This document shows positions 8,143-17,167 of a DNA stretch of 64,000 nt, piece by piece. Position 1 is the stretch's first letter; each line of letters opens with the position of its first letter. Both the position numbers and the translations under genes were made by a program. This stretch comes from Marinithermofilum abyssi (lineage in GTDB: Bacteria > Bacillota > Bacilli > Thermoactinomycetales > DSM-45169): contig NZ_BMHQ01000004.1 of NCBI RefSeq assembly GCF_014641195.1, positions 124,001 to 188,000 on the forward strand, given 5' to 3'. The notes under the pieces are model-generated. The model was not told the origin of the DNA. It did no database searches and saw nothing but the letters and a program-made list of their open reading frames with translations.

Positions 8143-9951
8143 ATGCGGGGGAACAAACACAGGCAATGGCGTTGGGAGATGGCAGTGATTGTGTTCCTGC
8201 TGATCGGAGGGCTGTCTCTCCCGGCAACTGGACCAGTGGCGGATGCAGGGGCTGCAACGCAACCAAAGTGGACAGCCTATGATCGGCCGGCCCAATATCA
8301 AGTGAAGGTAGAGAAGGATGTTCCCATCCCCATGCGGGACGGCACCGTGTTGCGGGCGGATGTGTACCGGCCCGATTCATCAGGGAAGTTTCCGGTGATT
8401 CTGACCCAAACGCCGTACAACAAAAACGGGGCACTTGGACAGGGCAATCCGTATTTCGTCGAGCGGGGATATGTGCATGTGGTGGTGGATGTGCGCGGTA
8501 CCGGAGGTTCCCAGGGCACTTGGGAATCCTTCGGCGAAGCGGAACAGCGGGACGGAGCGGAGCTGGTCGGCTGGGCGGCCCGGCAGCCGTGGAGTGACGG
8601 CAATGTCGGGTTGTGGGGCGCTTCCTACATGGCGATCAATCAGATTTTTACCGCAGCCCAACATCCTCCGGGCTTGAAGGCGATTTTTCCGATTGTACCC
8701 ATGGGGGACAGCTACCGGGATATCATGATGTCCGGCGGACAAGCCAATACTGGATTTATCCCCTTGTGGCTGGGTCTGGTTACATCCGGCGGTGTGCTTC
8801 CTCCGACGTATACCTTGAAAGATCCGGCAGCAGCGGGGGCGGCCATCGTCGGCCATGCGGGAGCGGTGAGCAATTTTCAAACAAGCACCTTGATCTCAAT
8901 CTTGGGCGGGGGAGAGTTGGGCTATGATGGTCCCTTTTACCGGATACGTTCTCCCTTGGAAGTGGCGGATCAAGTGAACGTGCCGGCTTTTGTCGTGGGG
9001 GGACTCCACGATATCTTTCAACGGGGGGAACCGCTCCTCTATGAAAAAATGAAAGACCAAACCACGGCGAAGCTCCTGATCGGCAACTGGAATCACGGCA
9101 ATTTCGGGCAGGGGCTGCCCCGAGACGGGGTGCCGACGCTGGATCAGATCGCGCTGCGTTGGTTTGATCATTATCTGAAAGGAAAGGATACCCATCCAGA
9201 AAAGATGCCGGATGTGACCCAATATGTGCTGGGAAAAGAGCGCTTTAAAACCCAGGCGGATTGGCCCCATCCAGGGCTGACACCGCAAAAAGTGTACCTG
9301 GAGCAAGAAAGGGAGCTCTCCTGGAAAACGCCGAAAAAAGAAGGCAGCGATACCACGCCCCAGCATCCGGTCAACGGGATCTGTTCGGGCAGCACCAACC
9401 AGTGGACAGCCGGAGCCGTACAAGTCACTCCCTGTTCCAAGGACAATAGGGTGACGGAGTTGACGGAGCTGACCTATACGACTCCCGTGTTGGATCGGGA
9501 TCTGAAACTATCGGGTCCCATCGCCGCCCGCCTGTATGCTTCCACCACGGCAAAGGAAGCGGTGGTTTCCGTACGGATTACGGATGTGGCCCCGGACGGT
9601 ACTTCCACCGAGTTGACAGCCGGATGGCTGGCTGCTTCCCTGCGTCAAACGGATCCGTCCCGCAGCCGGTTTATTAAAGGGGAAAATATAGCGCCGTGGC
9701 ATCCCTTCACCAGGGCATCCGTACAACCGGTAACGCCGGGCAAAGTGATGAAGCTGAACGTGGAGATTTTCCCGACCCATGCCGTCATTCCCAAAGGACA
9801 CCGGCTGCGGGTGGCTATCGGTCCCAGTGATTTCCCTCATGCGGTTTCTCCATTGCCGCAGTCTTTGAAACAAGCGGGGGGCTTTTTGAAGATCCATCAC
9901 GGGCCGGATCATCCTTCTAATGTGGTGCTGCCGGTGGTAGAGAAAGAGTGA
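8143..9951 (+). CDS. secreted CocE/NonD family alpha/beta-hydrolase
   Basis: About 602 residues. N-terminal signal peptide (basic start, hydrophobic core AVIVFLLIGGLSLP, likely cleavage after VADAGA). Then an alpha/beta-hydrolase S15 domain: RDGTVLRADVYRP, the oxyanion/tyrosine region TQTPYNK, DVRGTGGSQG, nucleophile Ser in GLWGASYM, acidic Asp in GGLHDIF and His in WNHGNFG. The C-terminal third is the jelly-roll X-Pro dipeptidyl-peptidase-like domain (LSGPIAARLYAS...). Family members are Xaa-Pro peptidases, cocaine esterase or acyl-ester/amide hydrolases; which applies here is open. Start chosen at the ATG with AAGGAGTGA eight bases ahead. Confidence 0.87.
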   Translation: MRGNKHRQWRWEMAVIVFLLIGGLSLPATGPVADAGAATQPKWTAYDRPAQYQVKVEKDVPIPMRDGTVLRADVYRPDSSGKFPVILTQTPYNKNGALGQGNPYFVERGYVHVVVDVRGTGGSQGTWESFGEAEQRDGAELVGWAARQPWSDGNVGLWGASYMAINQIFTAAQHPPGLKAIFPIVPMGDSYRDIMMSGGQANTGFIPLWLGLVTSGGVLPPTYTLKDPAAAGAAIVGHAGAVSNFQTSTLISILGGGELGYDGPFYRIRSPLEVADQVNVPAFVVGGLHDIFQRGEPLLYEKMKDQTTAKLLIGNWNHGNFGQGLPRDGVPTLDQIALRWFDHYLKGKDTHPEKMPDVTQYVLGKERFKTQADWPHPGLTPQKVYLEQERELSWKTPKKEGSDTTPQHPVNGICSGSTNQWTAGAVQVTPCSKDNRVTELTELTYTTPVLDRDLKLSGPIAARLYASTTAKEAVVSVRITDVAPDGTSTELTAGWLAASLRQTDPSRSRFIKGENIAPWHPFTRASVQPVTPGKVMKLNVEIFPTHAVIPKGHRLRVAIGPSDFPHAVSPLPQSLKQAGGFLKIHHGPDHPSNVVLPVVEKE

Positions 9952-10038
9952 GGGAAATAATGAGATGAAGGTCATTACACTCAGGTTGAACTGGATTACA
10001 GGACAATTTGAGAGGTAAATGCAGAACAACCCATACAA

Positions 10039-10080
10039 AACGCAACATCGCCCTTCGGTTATCGAGGGCGATGTTGCGTT
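10039..10080. terminator. strong hairpin, probable terminator
   Basis: Perfect 16-bp stem (AACGCAACATCGCCCT with its complement) around a 10-base loop, about 90 bases after the hydrolase stop. No good T-run follows on the plus strand, so termination strength is uncertain. Confidence 0.6.
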
Positions 10081-10086
10081 CATACT

Positions 10087-10151
10087 CCTTGTCCGACGCT
10101 CGCTTTCATCCCAACCCTAAAGGGCTGGGTTTTCCCGCTCGCTATTTATAA
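10087..10151 (-). repeat. solo end of an IS200/IS605-group element
   Basis: 65 bases matching 35089-35153 (about three mismatches), which is the outer end beyond the 5' side of the tnpB remnant there. It includes the small hairpin AACCC...GGGTT and ends at the same TTTATAA. No transposase sequence adjoins it, so this is an orphan end left by deletion or an abortive excision. Confidence 0.75.
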
Positions 10152-10349
10152 ACGCACATATCTAACGAAAACATCCTATAGAAAATATATTTGTGAAAGA
10201 GGCGCAGCCAAGCCATCGGTAGTAGGATGAGGTGCTAATTTTTTTTGACACTCACCGGTTTTTTCTTCAAAGTGGACAGAAATTTATAGGAGGTTACGAA
10301 AAAAGATATAGAAGGATGGATTCGAGGTCACCCGTTAGGAGGGTTTCCG

Positions 10350-10532
10350 ATGGCCAAAACACAGTTGAAAATTATCTCGTTCATCGTAGCTTTGGTTCTC
10401 TTTTTTATCCAAAACCATCAGATTGAACACGGAGGTCGTCATTTCCAAGGAAATATCTATGATTCACCCACACACTCTCTGCAGGAGAAAGCAGAAAATA
10501 TTGTACGGTCGATCATCCACCCTATCAGTTGA
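10350..10532 (+). CDS. small exported or membrane-anchored hypothetical protein (60 aa)
   Basis: Not recognised. GGAGGG lies six bases before the ATG. The N-terminus is a hydrophobic segment (LKIISFIVALVLFFI) preceded by MAKTQ, i.e. a signal peptide or single-pass anchor. The remaining 40 residues are polar and His-rich. The end of the gene overlaps a terminator hairpin. Good ribosome site plus own terminator argue for a real gene despite the small size. Confidence 0.55.
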   Translation: MAKTQLKIISFIVALVLFFIQNHQIEHGGRHFQGNIYDSPTHSLQEKAENIVRSIIHPIS

Positions 10533-10543
10533 CAGGGTGGATG
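10514..10543 (+). terminator. terminator hairpin of the small gene
   Basis: CATCCACCCT and AGGGTGGATG form a 10-bp stem overlapping the last codons of the 60-residue gene. Only a short T stretch follows. Confidence 0.55.
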
Positions 10544-10594
10544 TTCATTTGAATACGGCCGATGAGTTTTGTGCTCTTTTTGGAAAACAGGCAA

Positions 10595-10637
10595 CAAAAA
10601 AGTGGAAGGTGTCTGCCATCCTCCGATCACCTTCCAC
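10595..10637 (-). terminator. terminator of the class I aminotransferase gene
   Basis: GTGGAAGGTG/CACCTTCCAC 10-bp stem; on the minus strand it is followed by TTTTTT. It lies 17 bases past the stop codon of the minus-strand gene. Confidence 0.85.
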
Positions 10638-10653
10638 CCACCAACCCTCTACA

Positions 10654-11829
10654 TCAACGTACCCCTTGCTTCACAAAGTGGCTCATTCGCTCTGCAGCCT
10701 TCTGCAAATCTCCTTCTGCCTGGGTCAATGTCATCCGCACATACCCTTCGCCTTGAAGACCGAAGGCGCTTCCTGGTGTGACCACGACACCCGTTTTCTC
10801 CAACAGGCGGAAAGCGAAGTCGATGGATGCCCAGCCTTTCGGTATATTTGCCCATACGTACATCGTAGCCGGCGGTTTTTGGAGGTTCCAACCCCCTTGG
10901 GATAAAGCTTCCACCAGCGTATCCCGGCGTGATTCATATCGTTTCACTTGCTGCTGGATAAAGGACTCTCCCTGTTCCAGACAAGCGATCGCTGCTTGTT
11001 GAATCGGATAAAACACCCCGTAATGGGTGTGGGACATCATATCCGACAGGATGTTCAGTACTTGGGCGTTGCCTGTCACATATCCGATACGGCATCCCGC
11101 CAGATTAAAGGTTTTGGAGAAGGAGTTAAATTCAATCGCCACATCCTTGGCACCGGGGACGGATAAGATACTCGTTGCCGTTTTTCCGTCGAAGACCAGC
11201 TCTGAGTAGGTAAAATCCTGCACCACCAGGATTTCATATTTACGTGCAAAACGGATGACTTCTTCGTAAAAAGAGCGGTCTGCGGTGGCTGCGACAGGGT
11301 TGGAAGGATAGTTCAGGATCAGCATCCGGGCTTGACGAGCGATATCTTCCGGAACCGCTGTCAAGTCCGGCAAAAAGCCGTTCTCTTCCGTCAGCGGCAT
11401 TCCCAACGGATGCCCTCCTGCCATCCGTACTCCCGCTTCATAGATTGGGTAGCCGGGGTCGGGGACCAGCACCACATCTTTGGGGTTGAGGATCGCGGTA
11501 CCCAAGTGGGCGAGGCCGTCCTGAGAGCCGATCAGTTGCAATATCTCTGTCTCAGGATCCAACGGAACACCGTACCGTTTTTTGTAAAAGCGGGCCACGG
11601 CGTCGTTAAAACCGGGAATGGCTCCCAAGGTGTACCCGTAATGACGGCCGTCACAGGCCAAGGAGGAAAGGATCTCCCGCGCAAAATCCGGCGGCGGCAG
11701 ATCGGGGCTGCCTACACTCAAATCGATGACAGGGGTGCCTGACTGTTCCACACGCCGTTTGGCTTCAGCCAGTTCATGAAAAATCCCTTTTTTCAGTTGT
11801 TGCAAATGCTTCGAAGGGGCGAAGTTCAT
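10654..11829 (-). CDS. class I/II aminotransferase (LL-diaminopimelate aminotransferase-like)
   Basis: About 391 residues, PLP fold type I. Visible: substrate-binding SVGSPDLPPP near the N-terminus, GYTLGAIPGFNDAVARFY, the NYPSNPVAA loop, DFTYSELVFDG with the cofactor Asp/Tyr, and the Schiff-base lysine in FNSFSKTFNLAGCRIGY. The pattern fits the DapL/aspartate-aminotransferase-related group often annotated as LL-diaminopimelate aminotransferase in bacilli; the true amino donor is not determined. Start at ATG with AGGAGG seven bases before; an in-frame ATG eight codons upstream lacks a ribosome site. Own terminator, so monocistronic. Confidence 0.87.
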   Translation of the reverse strand: MNFAPSKHLQQLKKGIFHELAEAKRRVEQSGTPVIDLSVGSPDLPPPDFAREILSSLACDGRHYGYTLGAIPGFNDAVARFYKKRYGVPLDPETEILQLIGSQDGLAHLGTAILNPKDVVLVPDPGYPIYEAGVRMAGGHPLGMPLTEENGFLPDLTAVPEDIARQARMLILNYPSNPVAATADRSFYEEVIRFARKYEILVVQDFTYSELVFDGKTATSILSVPGAKDVAIEFNSFSKTFNLAGCRIGYVTGNAQVLNILSDMMSHTHYGVFYPIQQAAIACLEQGESFIQQQVKRYESRRDTLVEALSQGGWNLQKPPATMYVWANIPKGWASIDFAFRLLEKTGVVVTPGSAFGLQGEGYVRMTLTQAEGDLQKAAERMSHFVKQGVR

Positions 11830-11994
11830 TTGAATTCCTCCTGTCCGTTTCATTTTTGGCCTTTTTTGAATGATAGCATAACGAGGCGGAAAGTTGGCTT
11901 TCGGTGCAGATCTTCTTCGTGTTTTCTATGAGACCTGCGATTCTCAAAAAATCGCTGAACGGATGGAAGAGGAGATAGTACAGGATAAACGTCG

Positions 11995-12047
11995 TTGACA
12001 TTTCGGCGGCCGAAATAATATACTGATCGTGGATAAATAATATCCAC
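11995..12047 (+). promoter_or_regulatory. promoter with palindromic operators for the Rrf2-OYE operon
   Basis: TTGACA (11995-12000) and TATACT (12019-12024) with an 18-base spacer. The spacer is filled by the perfect palindrome ATTTCGGCGGCCGAAAT (12000-12016). A second palindrome, GTGGATA-N5-TATCCAC (12029-12047), lies over the expected transcription start. The first palindrome recurs in front of the alcohol dehydrogenase gene near 49.7 kb with the same N3 centre. Autoregulation by the Rrf2 protein is the simplest reading (inference). Confidence 0.78.
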
Positions 12048-12075
12048 AATAGTACGGATGTAGGTGGGATACATC

Positions 12076-12576
12076 ATGCGGATGAAGTCAGGGATGGAAC
12101 AGGCGGTCTGCACCTTGATTTTGTTAGCGCGTCTACCGGAACGGACGACGCTGAAAGCGGAGGCGATCAGTGAGCGGCTCGAAGTCTCTCCTTCCTATTT
12201 GAAAAAACTGATGCGGATGCTGGTTCAAGCAGGGTTGGTAGATTCCACCCCCGGAACCAGAGGGGGATTCTCTTTGGCCAAGAAGCCGGAGGAGGTCACC
12301 CTGTACGACATTTTTCTGGCTGTGGAAGGAAGAGGCGGGATGTACCGAGACCGGGGCGTATTTACATCTGTGTTTGCCTGTGAGGGCCAGCGTTCCACAG
12401 GTACATGCGTGTTGGGACATGTCATGCGACGAGCAGAAAAAGCCTGGGTTGAGGTATTGGAGCAAGAGACACTGGCTTCGCTTCTTCAGCAGATCCGAAA
12501 GACGTATTCGTCCGAACGCCTGGCGGAGATGGACGCATGGCTCACATCTCAACTCCGTGAGGAGGTAAATGAATGA
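12076..12576 (+). CDS. Rrf2-family transcriptional regulator
   Basis: About 166 residues. The N-terminal winged helix-turn-helix is typical of Rrf2 (MKSGMEQAVCTLILLA, AEAISERLEVSPSYLKKLMRMLVQAGLVDSTPGTRGGFSLAKKPEEVTLYDIFLAVEG). The dimer/sensor region has only two closely spaced cysteines (FACEGQRSTGTCVLG) instead of the three of NsrR/IscR iron-sulphur sensors, so thiol chemistry or a two-Cys cluster is possible. The C-terminus is a dimerisation helix. It overlaps the downstream flavin oxidoreductase gene by four bases (ATGA), a translationally coupled pair, and likely represses its own promoter. An ATG four codons earlier is possible. Confidence 0.9.
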   Translation: MRMKSGMEQAVCTLILLARLPERTTLKAEAISERLEVSPSYLKKLMRMLVQAGLVDSTPGTRGGFSLAKKPEEVTLYDIFLAVEGRGGMYRDRGVFTSVFACEGQRSTGTCVLGHVMRRAEKAWVEVLEQETLASLLQQIRKTYSSERLAEMDAWLTSQLREEVNE

Positions 12577-13631
12577 TCAGTACAAAAAGCAAACTGTTTG
12601 AACCGGTGAAAATTGGAGCATGGGATCTTCGCACCCGCACCGCGATGGCTCCGATGACCCGTTGTTTCGCAGACGATGATACAGGTGTGGTTGGAGAAGA
12701 CGTTGTGGAATATTATCGGAAACGGGCTGCCGACGGGATTGGGCTCATCATTACGGAAGGAACCGTGATCAGTCCCCGGGCCAAAGGGAATCCGGGTGTC
12801 CCCGGTCTATACACCCAGGAACAAGTGGAATCTTGGAAAAAAGTGACCGAAGCGGTACACCGGGAAGGCGGCACCATCATCGCGCAGATCTGGCACGTGG
12901 GTCGGGTGTCCCATCACGAATTGATTCAGGGTCACAAGCCGCAGGCCCCTTCCGCCATTCGGGCAGAAGGCAAGGTGTCTCGTTTTGGCAAGCCTTTTGA
13001 TGAACCGGAAGCCATGACACAGGCCGACATCCAAGAAGTGATCGGCCAGTATGCTCAAGCCGCCAAAAACGCCATTGAAGCGGGTTTTGACGGTGTGGAA
13101 ATCCACGGAGCCCACGGATATCTGATCGATCAGTTCAACTCCGACGTATCCAACAAACGGACAGACCGCTACGGCGGCGACCTGAAACAGCGGCTGACGT
13201 TTATGAAAGAAGTGACCCGTGCGGTGATCGATGCCATCGGGGCGGATCGGACATTGATCCGGTTTTCGGCCCTCAAAATCGACAATCCGGAATATATGTG
13301 GGAGGATCCGGAAGCGGCTATCCGTACCTTTGTGGAAGCCTTCCAAGAGGTAGGGGCTACAATGATTCATCCCTCGACGATGAATTTCACACAAGTACTG
13401 GCAGATGGGAAAACGATGCACCAACTGGTACGCAAATATTGGGACGGTGTCATCGTCGGCGTCGGCGATCTCGATCCGGAAACGGCGGAACAAGCTCTCG
13501 TTGAAGGCACCATTGACGTGGCCGCCTTCGGGCGCCCGTTGATCGCCAACCCTGATTATTTGCACCGGGTGAAAAACGGAGAAGACCTAGTGGAGTATGA
13601 TGCCAAGAAACATTTGAGAACATTGGTTTGA
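12573..13631 (+). CDS. Old Yellow Enzyme-family NADH:flavin oxidoreductase
   Basis: About 352 residues, FMN TIM-barrel ene-reductase. Visible: APMTRCFADDD near the N-terminus, QIWHVGRVSHHE, GVEIHGAHGYLIDQFNSDVSNKRTDRYGG (substrate His pair and loop typical of the classical NemA/xenobiotic-reductase branch), and the C-terminal phosphate-binding FGRPLIANPDY. Such enzymes reduce activated C=C bonds, quinones, nitro compounds or N-ethylmaleimide with NAD(P)H. Its coupling with an Rrf2 regulator suggests induction by an electrophile or redox signal. Followed by a terminator. Confidence 0.92.
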   Translation: MISTKSKLFEPVKIGAWDLRTRTAMAPMTRCFADDDTGVVGEDVVEYYRKRAADGIGLIITEGTVISPRAKGNPGVPGLYTQEQVESWKKVTEAVHREGGTIIAQIWHVGRVSHHELIQGHKPQAPSAIRAEGKVSRFGKPFDEPEAMTQADIQEVIGQYAQAAKNAIEAGFDGVEIHGAHGYLIDQFNSDVSNKRTDRYGGDLKQRLTFMKEVTRAVIDAIGADRTLIRFSALKIDNPEYMWEDPEAAIRTFVEAFQEVGATMIHPSTMNFTQVLADGKTMHQLVRKYWDGVIVGVGDLDPETAEQALVEGTIDVAAFGRPLIANPDYLHRVKNGEDLVEYDAKKHLRTLV

Positions 13632-13697
13632 GGACAAGCGGATTTGTAGGAGAGGTAGGAACGGCTTCGCTAGCGACTGGAACGGTGTTTTATTTCC

Positions 13698-13725
13698 AAG
13701 CTCCCGAGTATTCGGGAGCTTTTTT
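13698..13725 (+). terminator. terminator of the Rrf2-OYE operon
   Basis: AAGCTCCCGA/TCGGGAGCTT stem and T-run, about 65 bases after the stop. Confidence 0.88.
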
Positions 13726-13768
13726 GAAGGCCGCTGACAAAGTCACCATTTTTACTGCCTTCGTTCCA

Positions 13769-13786
13769 TTATGCACATTTGCATAA
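13769..13786. promoter_or_regulatory. TTATGCA-N4-TGCATAA palindrome upstream of the sigma-54 activator
   Basis: Perfect 7-bp arms around CATT, 48 bases before the start of the activator gene. The same core palindrome recurs at 15252-15267 upstream of the gabD promoter, so it is probably the activator's own binding site and allows autoregulation (inference). Confidence 0.72.
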
Positions 13787-13833
13787 CTCCGTTAAAATAA
13801 TAGGAGACCCCCGTTGAGAAAGGGAGACCAATC

Positions 13834-15261
13834 ATGAATGCGTCAAAATTCCCTGAAATGTGGGATTTATTATCGGAAGAAAGTGAACAAGGCGATTGGG
13901 AGTTGGAAGAAGTTATCGGCTCTTTATATGATGACGTGCTGATCTCAAATGCTCGCGGCACCATTTTAAAGGTAAGCGGTCACTTTAAACGTCTTTACGG
14001 AAAACCATCGGATCAATTAATCGGTAAGACGGTGCATGAACTGGAACAGGAGGGGGTATTCACCCCTTCCATTACCAAGTTGGTGCTGAAGGAGAAAACC
14101 AAACAAATCGGTATCCAAAAGACGGAAGGCGGACGAAGGGTGCTGGTGACAGGGGTTCCTGTGTTTGACCGGAAAGGGCGGTTTGTTCGTGTGATCTGTT
14201 TTTCCCGGGACATCACCGAACCGATGCGGTTGAAGGAGCACTTTACGCTAATGGAGCAAGAAATGGAACGCCTGCGTTCCGAATTGGACAATTTGCGCCA
14301 GGAAGCGATGGACTCCTCCGATTTGGTGGCGGTTCATCCTTCGATGAAGCACACGCTGCAAACTGCCCGGCGAGTGGCTCAAGTGGATGTGCACGTGTTG
14401 CTGCAAGGGGAATCGGGTGTAGGGAAAACAGCGATGGCTCGCTATATCCATCAGCACAGCCCGCGCTCAAAGGGGCCGTTTATTGAAGTAAACTGTGGAG
14501 CAATCCCGGAGGCGTTATTTGAATCGGAACTGTTCGGCTATGAAGGGGGCGCATTCACCGGTGCCAAGCGGGAAGGGAAGATAGGCTTTGCTGAACTGGC
14601 CGATCAGGGAACCTTGTTCCTGGATGAAGTGGGGGAGCTGCCCAAACCTCTTCAGGTCAAGGTGCTGAAGCTGATCCAAGAGAAGCAATTTTACCGCATT
14701 GGGGGGAGGCGTCCCGTAAAATCGGACTTCCGGTTGATCACCGCCACCAACCGGGATTTAGAGGAGCTGGTAAAAGCAGGAGAGTTTCGGGAGGACTTGT
14801 ATTTCCGCCTCCATGTGGTGCCTATCACGGTACCACCTTTACGGCAACGGCCGGAAGACCTTTTGGAACTGATTGACGTGTTGTTGGACAAATACTGCCG
14901 AAAGCACGGATTGCGAAAAACGCTGGATGCACGGGTGAAAAAGCAGCTGATGGAATATCCTTGGCCCGGAAACGTCAGGGAGCTGGAAAATCTGTTGGAA
15001 CGACTGGTGGTCGTGTCGCCTTCAGATACCATTTATCTGGAAGATTTGCCTGGACAGTTCCAGCAGGCGGCTCCTTTGACTTCTTTGGAAAACGTAAAAG
15101 GAAAAACGCTGCCCGAGATCGTGGCGCAGGTGGAAAGAGATTTGCTGCTCCAAGCGCGTCAAGAAGGGAAAAGCACGACGGAAATCGCTAAAATGTTCGG
15201 GATTAGTCAATCGACGGTGGTACGGAAGCTACAGAGATATAAGCGAAAGGGTATGCAATAA
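13834..15261 (+). CDS. sigma-54-dependent enhancer-binding activator with PAS domain (GABA-module regulator)
   Basis: About 475 residues. N-terminal PAS sensor domain (about 25-135; DDVLISNARGTILKVSGHFKRLYG), short coiled linker, AAA+ domain with Walker A GESGVGKT (about 192-199), the sigma-54-contacting GAFTGA loop (239-244), Walker B TLFLDEVGEL and the arginine finger region FREDLYFRL, then a Fis-type helix-turn-helix at the C-terminus (TTEIAKMFGISQSTVVRKLQRY). Architecture is that of RocR/GabR-type regulators of bacilli. The next genes are gabD-gabT behind a -24/-12 promoter, so it very probably activates GABA catabolism. Its stop codon lies inside the putative upstream activating palindrome. 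Confidence 0.92.
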   Translation: MNASKFPEMWDLLSEESEQGDWELEEVIGSLYDDVLISNARGTILKVSGHFKRLYGKPSDQLIGKTVHELEQEGVFTPSITKLVLKEKTKQIGIQKTEGGRRVLVTGVPVFDRKGRFVRVICFSRDITEPMRLKEHFTLMEQEMERLRSELDNLRQEAMDSSDLVAVHPSMKHTLQTARRVAQVDVHVLLQGESGVGKTAMARYIHQHSPRSKGPFIEVNCGAIPEALFESELFGYEGGAFTGAKREGKIGFAELADQGTLFLDEVGELPKPLQVKVLKLIQEKQFYRIGGRRPVKSDFRLITATNRDLEELVKAGEFREDLYFRLHVVPITVPPLRQRPEDLLELIDVLLDKYCRKHGLRKTLDARVKKQLMEYPWPGNVRELENLLERLVVVSPSDTIYLEDLPGQFQQAAPLTSLENVKGKTLPEIVAQVERDLLLQARQEGKSTTEIAKMFGISQSTVVRKLQRYKRKGMQ

Positions 15262-15267
15262 TGCATA
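15252..15267. promoter_or_regulatory. upstream activating palindrome for gabD-gabT
   Basis: TATGCA-ATAA-TGCATA, the same core as at 13769-13786. Its centre is about 150 bp upstream of the -24 element, a normal enhancer distance for sigma-54 activators. It overlaps the activator's stop codon. Confidence 0.7.
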
Positions 15268-15699
15268 ACCAACGCAATAATGATTAGGAAAATGAATGTT
15301 TATGGTTAGATCAGCCGGGGGTTTTGGTGCCGCATTTCATTCAATGAAAAGTTAAAGCCCTTGGTATGTAAGGGGTAGATGTTTGTGGAAATCATTTCAT
15401 CGTGCTTTTGGCATATCTTTTGCATAAGTAAAGTTCCAAAGTTTATATAGGGGGTATGCCGAAACCTCGGCTGGATGATCGGCCGAGTGGCAGGAATTTT
15501 GACCAGCATCGGCGGGAGCCGCGTGTTGTTTGCAATGGCGGAATCAGGCATGTTGTCGTTATCGGCTTGGCTTGGAAAGTTGCATCCCAAGAGTACAATA
15601 CGCCTTCCTTGACATCCTCGCATCGGTGTGATTGGCTTTTTGCGCCGTTTTTCATACATGGCGGTAAACCTATTCTGTTAGGAAAGGACATCAGAGCTT
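15262..15699. other. leader between the activator and gabD
   Basis: No gene seen. Holds the upstream activating palindrome, then the sigma-54 promoter; about 270 bases of leader follow the promoter before gabD. The leader shows no clear hairpin/T-run terminator. Confidence 0.5.
15408..15424 (+). promoter_or_regulatory. sigma-54 (-24/-12) promoter of gabD-gabT
   Basis: TTGGCAT-N4-TTTGCA: matches the TGGCAC-N5-TTGCW consensus with GG and GC at exact spacing. Confidence 0.8.
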
Positions 15700-17145
15700 A
15701 TGAAACAATATGGCTTATATATCGATGGAAAATGGAAAAATGCCCATAATGGAGCATCCTTTGATGTATTAAACCCCGCCAATGGGGAGAAGGTCGGGCA
15801 AGTGGCTGATGCCGGAGCGGAAGATACCCGGCGGGCAGTGGACGCCGCTCATCGGGCTTTTCCCGCTTGGTCCCAAAAAGTAGCCGGAGAACGGGCCGCG
15901 ATTTTGGAACGGGTGTACGACGGCATGATGGAGCAAAAAGAAGAGATGGCCCGCTTGATGACCATGGAACAGGGGAAGCCGCTGGCGGAAGCACGGGGAG
16001 AAGTGCAGTACGCTGCTGACTTCTTCAAATGGTATGCCGAAGAAGCGAAGCGCATTTACGGGGATACGATACCGGCATCCTCTCCGGATAAACGGATCTG
16101 GGTACTGCGCCAGCCGGTGGGCGTGACAGCGGCGATCACTCCCTGGAATTTCCCTGCTGCCATGATTACTCGGAAAGTGGCACCCGCACTGGCTGCCGGC
16201 TGCACCATGGTAATCAAGCCCGCAGAACAGACACCGCTGACCGCTGCCTTGCTGATGGAAATCATGGATCAAGCAGGTGTTCCCGCCGGGGTGGTCAACT
16301 TGGTGACAGGGACACGGGCGGCGGATATCGGGGATGCCTTGCTGGAAGATCGGAGGGTGAGGAAAATCACATTCACCGGCTCCACGGAAGTAGGGAAGCT
16401 CCTGATGCGCAAAGCGGCGGACACAGTGAAGCGGGTCAGCCTCGAATTGGGCGGCCATGCTCCGTTCCTGGTATTTGAGGATGCTGATCTGGTGAAGGCG
16501 GCCAAGGAAGTGCTGGCCAGCAAATTCCGCAACGCCGGTCAAACGTGTGTCTGCACCAACCGGGTGTATGTCCATAACAGCGTCAAGGGAGAATTTGCAG
16601 CGATTCTGGCCCGGGAAGCGGAGAAGCTCCAAGTGGGCGAAGGATTGAAAGAGGATGTGCAGATCGGCCCCCTCATCGAACCGGAAGCCTTGGCAAAAGT
16701 GGAGCGGCATGTGGCCGACGCCAAAGAGAAGGGGGCTAAGGTTCTTACCGGCGGTCGCCGTGTCACTGAAGGGGGGTTGGATCAGGGTTGCTTCTATGCA
16801 CCGACGGTCCTGTTGGATACGACTAGTGATATGCTGGTGGAACGAGAAGAAACTTTCGGGCCGGTGCTTCCCCTGCATGGATTTGAAGAAGAAGCCGAAG
16901 CGGTTGCTCTGGCTAATGATACCCCATATGGACTAGCAGCCTATCTGTATACCCGTGATCTTTCCCGGGCCATCCGGGTGTCGGAAGCCCTGGAATATGG
17001 CATCGTTGGTGTGAACGACGGGATGCCTTCCACTGCCCAAGCGCCCTTTGGCGGGGTAAAAGAGAGCGGTCTGGGTCGGGAAGGCGGCAAATACGGTATC
17101 GAAGAGTTCCTGGAAACCAAGTATGTCTCTGTGGGTTTGAAATAA
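15700..17145 (+). CDS. gabD: NAD(P)-dependent succinate-semialdehyde dehydrogenase
   Basis: Oxidises succinate semialdehyde to succinate, the second step of the GABA shunt. About 481 residues, complete ALDH: TPWNFPAAMITRK, FTGSTEVGK, general base in LELGGHAP (E249) and catalytic Cys in NAGQTCVC (C283; the adjacent second Cys two residues on is typical of SSADH-type enzymes), then EETFGPVLPL and NDTPYGLAAY. Strong similarity in motifs to GabD. It sits 22 bases before gabT and behind the sigma-54 promoter. Confidence 0.93.
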   Translation: MKQYGLYIDGKWKNAHNGASFDVLNPANGEKVGQVADAGAEDTRRAVDAAHRAFPAWSQKVAGERAAILERVYDGMMEQKEEMARLMTMEQGKPLAEARGEVQYAADFFKWYAEEAKRIYGDTIPASSPDKRIWVLRQPVGVTAAITPWNFPAAMITRKVAPALAAGCTMVIKPAEQTPLTAALLMEIMDQAGVPAGVVNLVTGTRAADIGDALLEDRRVRKITFTGSTEVGKLLMRKAADTVKRVSLELGGHAPFLVFEDADLVKAAKEVLASKFRNAGQTCVCTNRVYVHNSVKGEFAAILAREAEKLQVGEGLKEDVQIGPLIEPEALAKVERHVADAKEKGAKVLTGGRRVTEGGLDQGCFYAPTVLLDTTSDMLVEREETFGPVLPLHGFEEEAEAVALANDTPYGLAAYLYTRDLSRAIRVSEALEYGIVGVNDGMPSTAQAPFGGVKESGLGREGGKYGIEEFLETKYVSVGLK

Positions 17146-17167
17146 TTAAACGAGGAGGAACCGACCC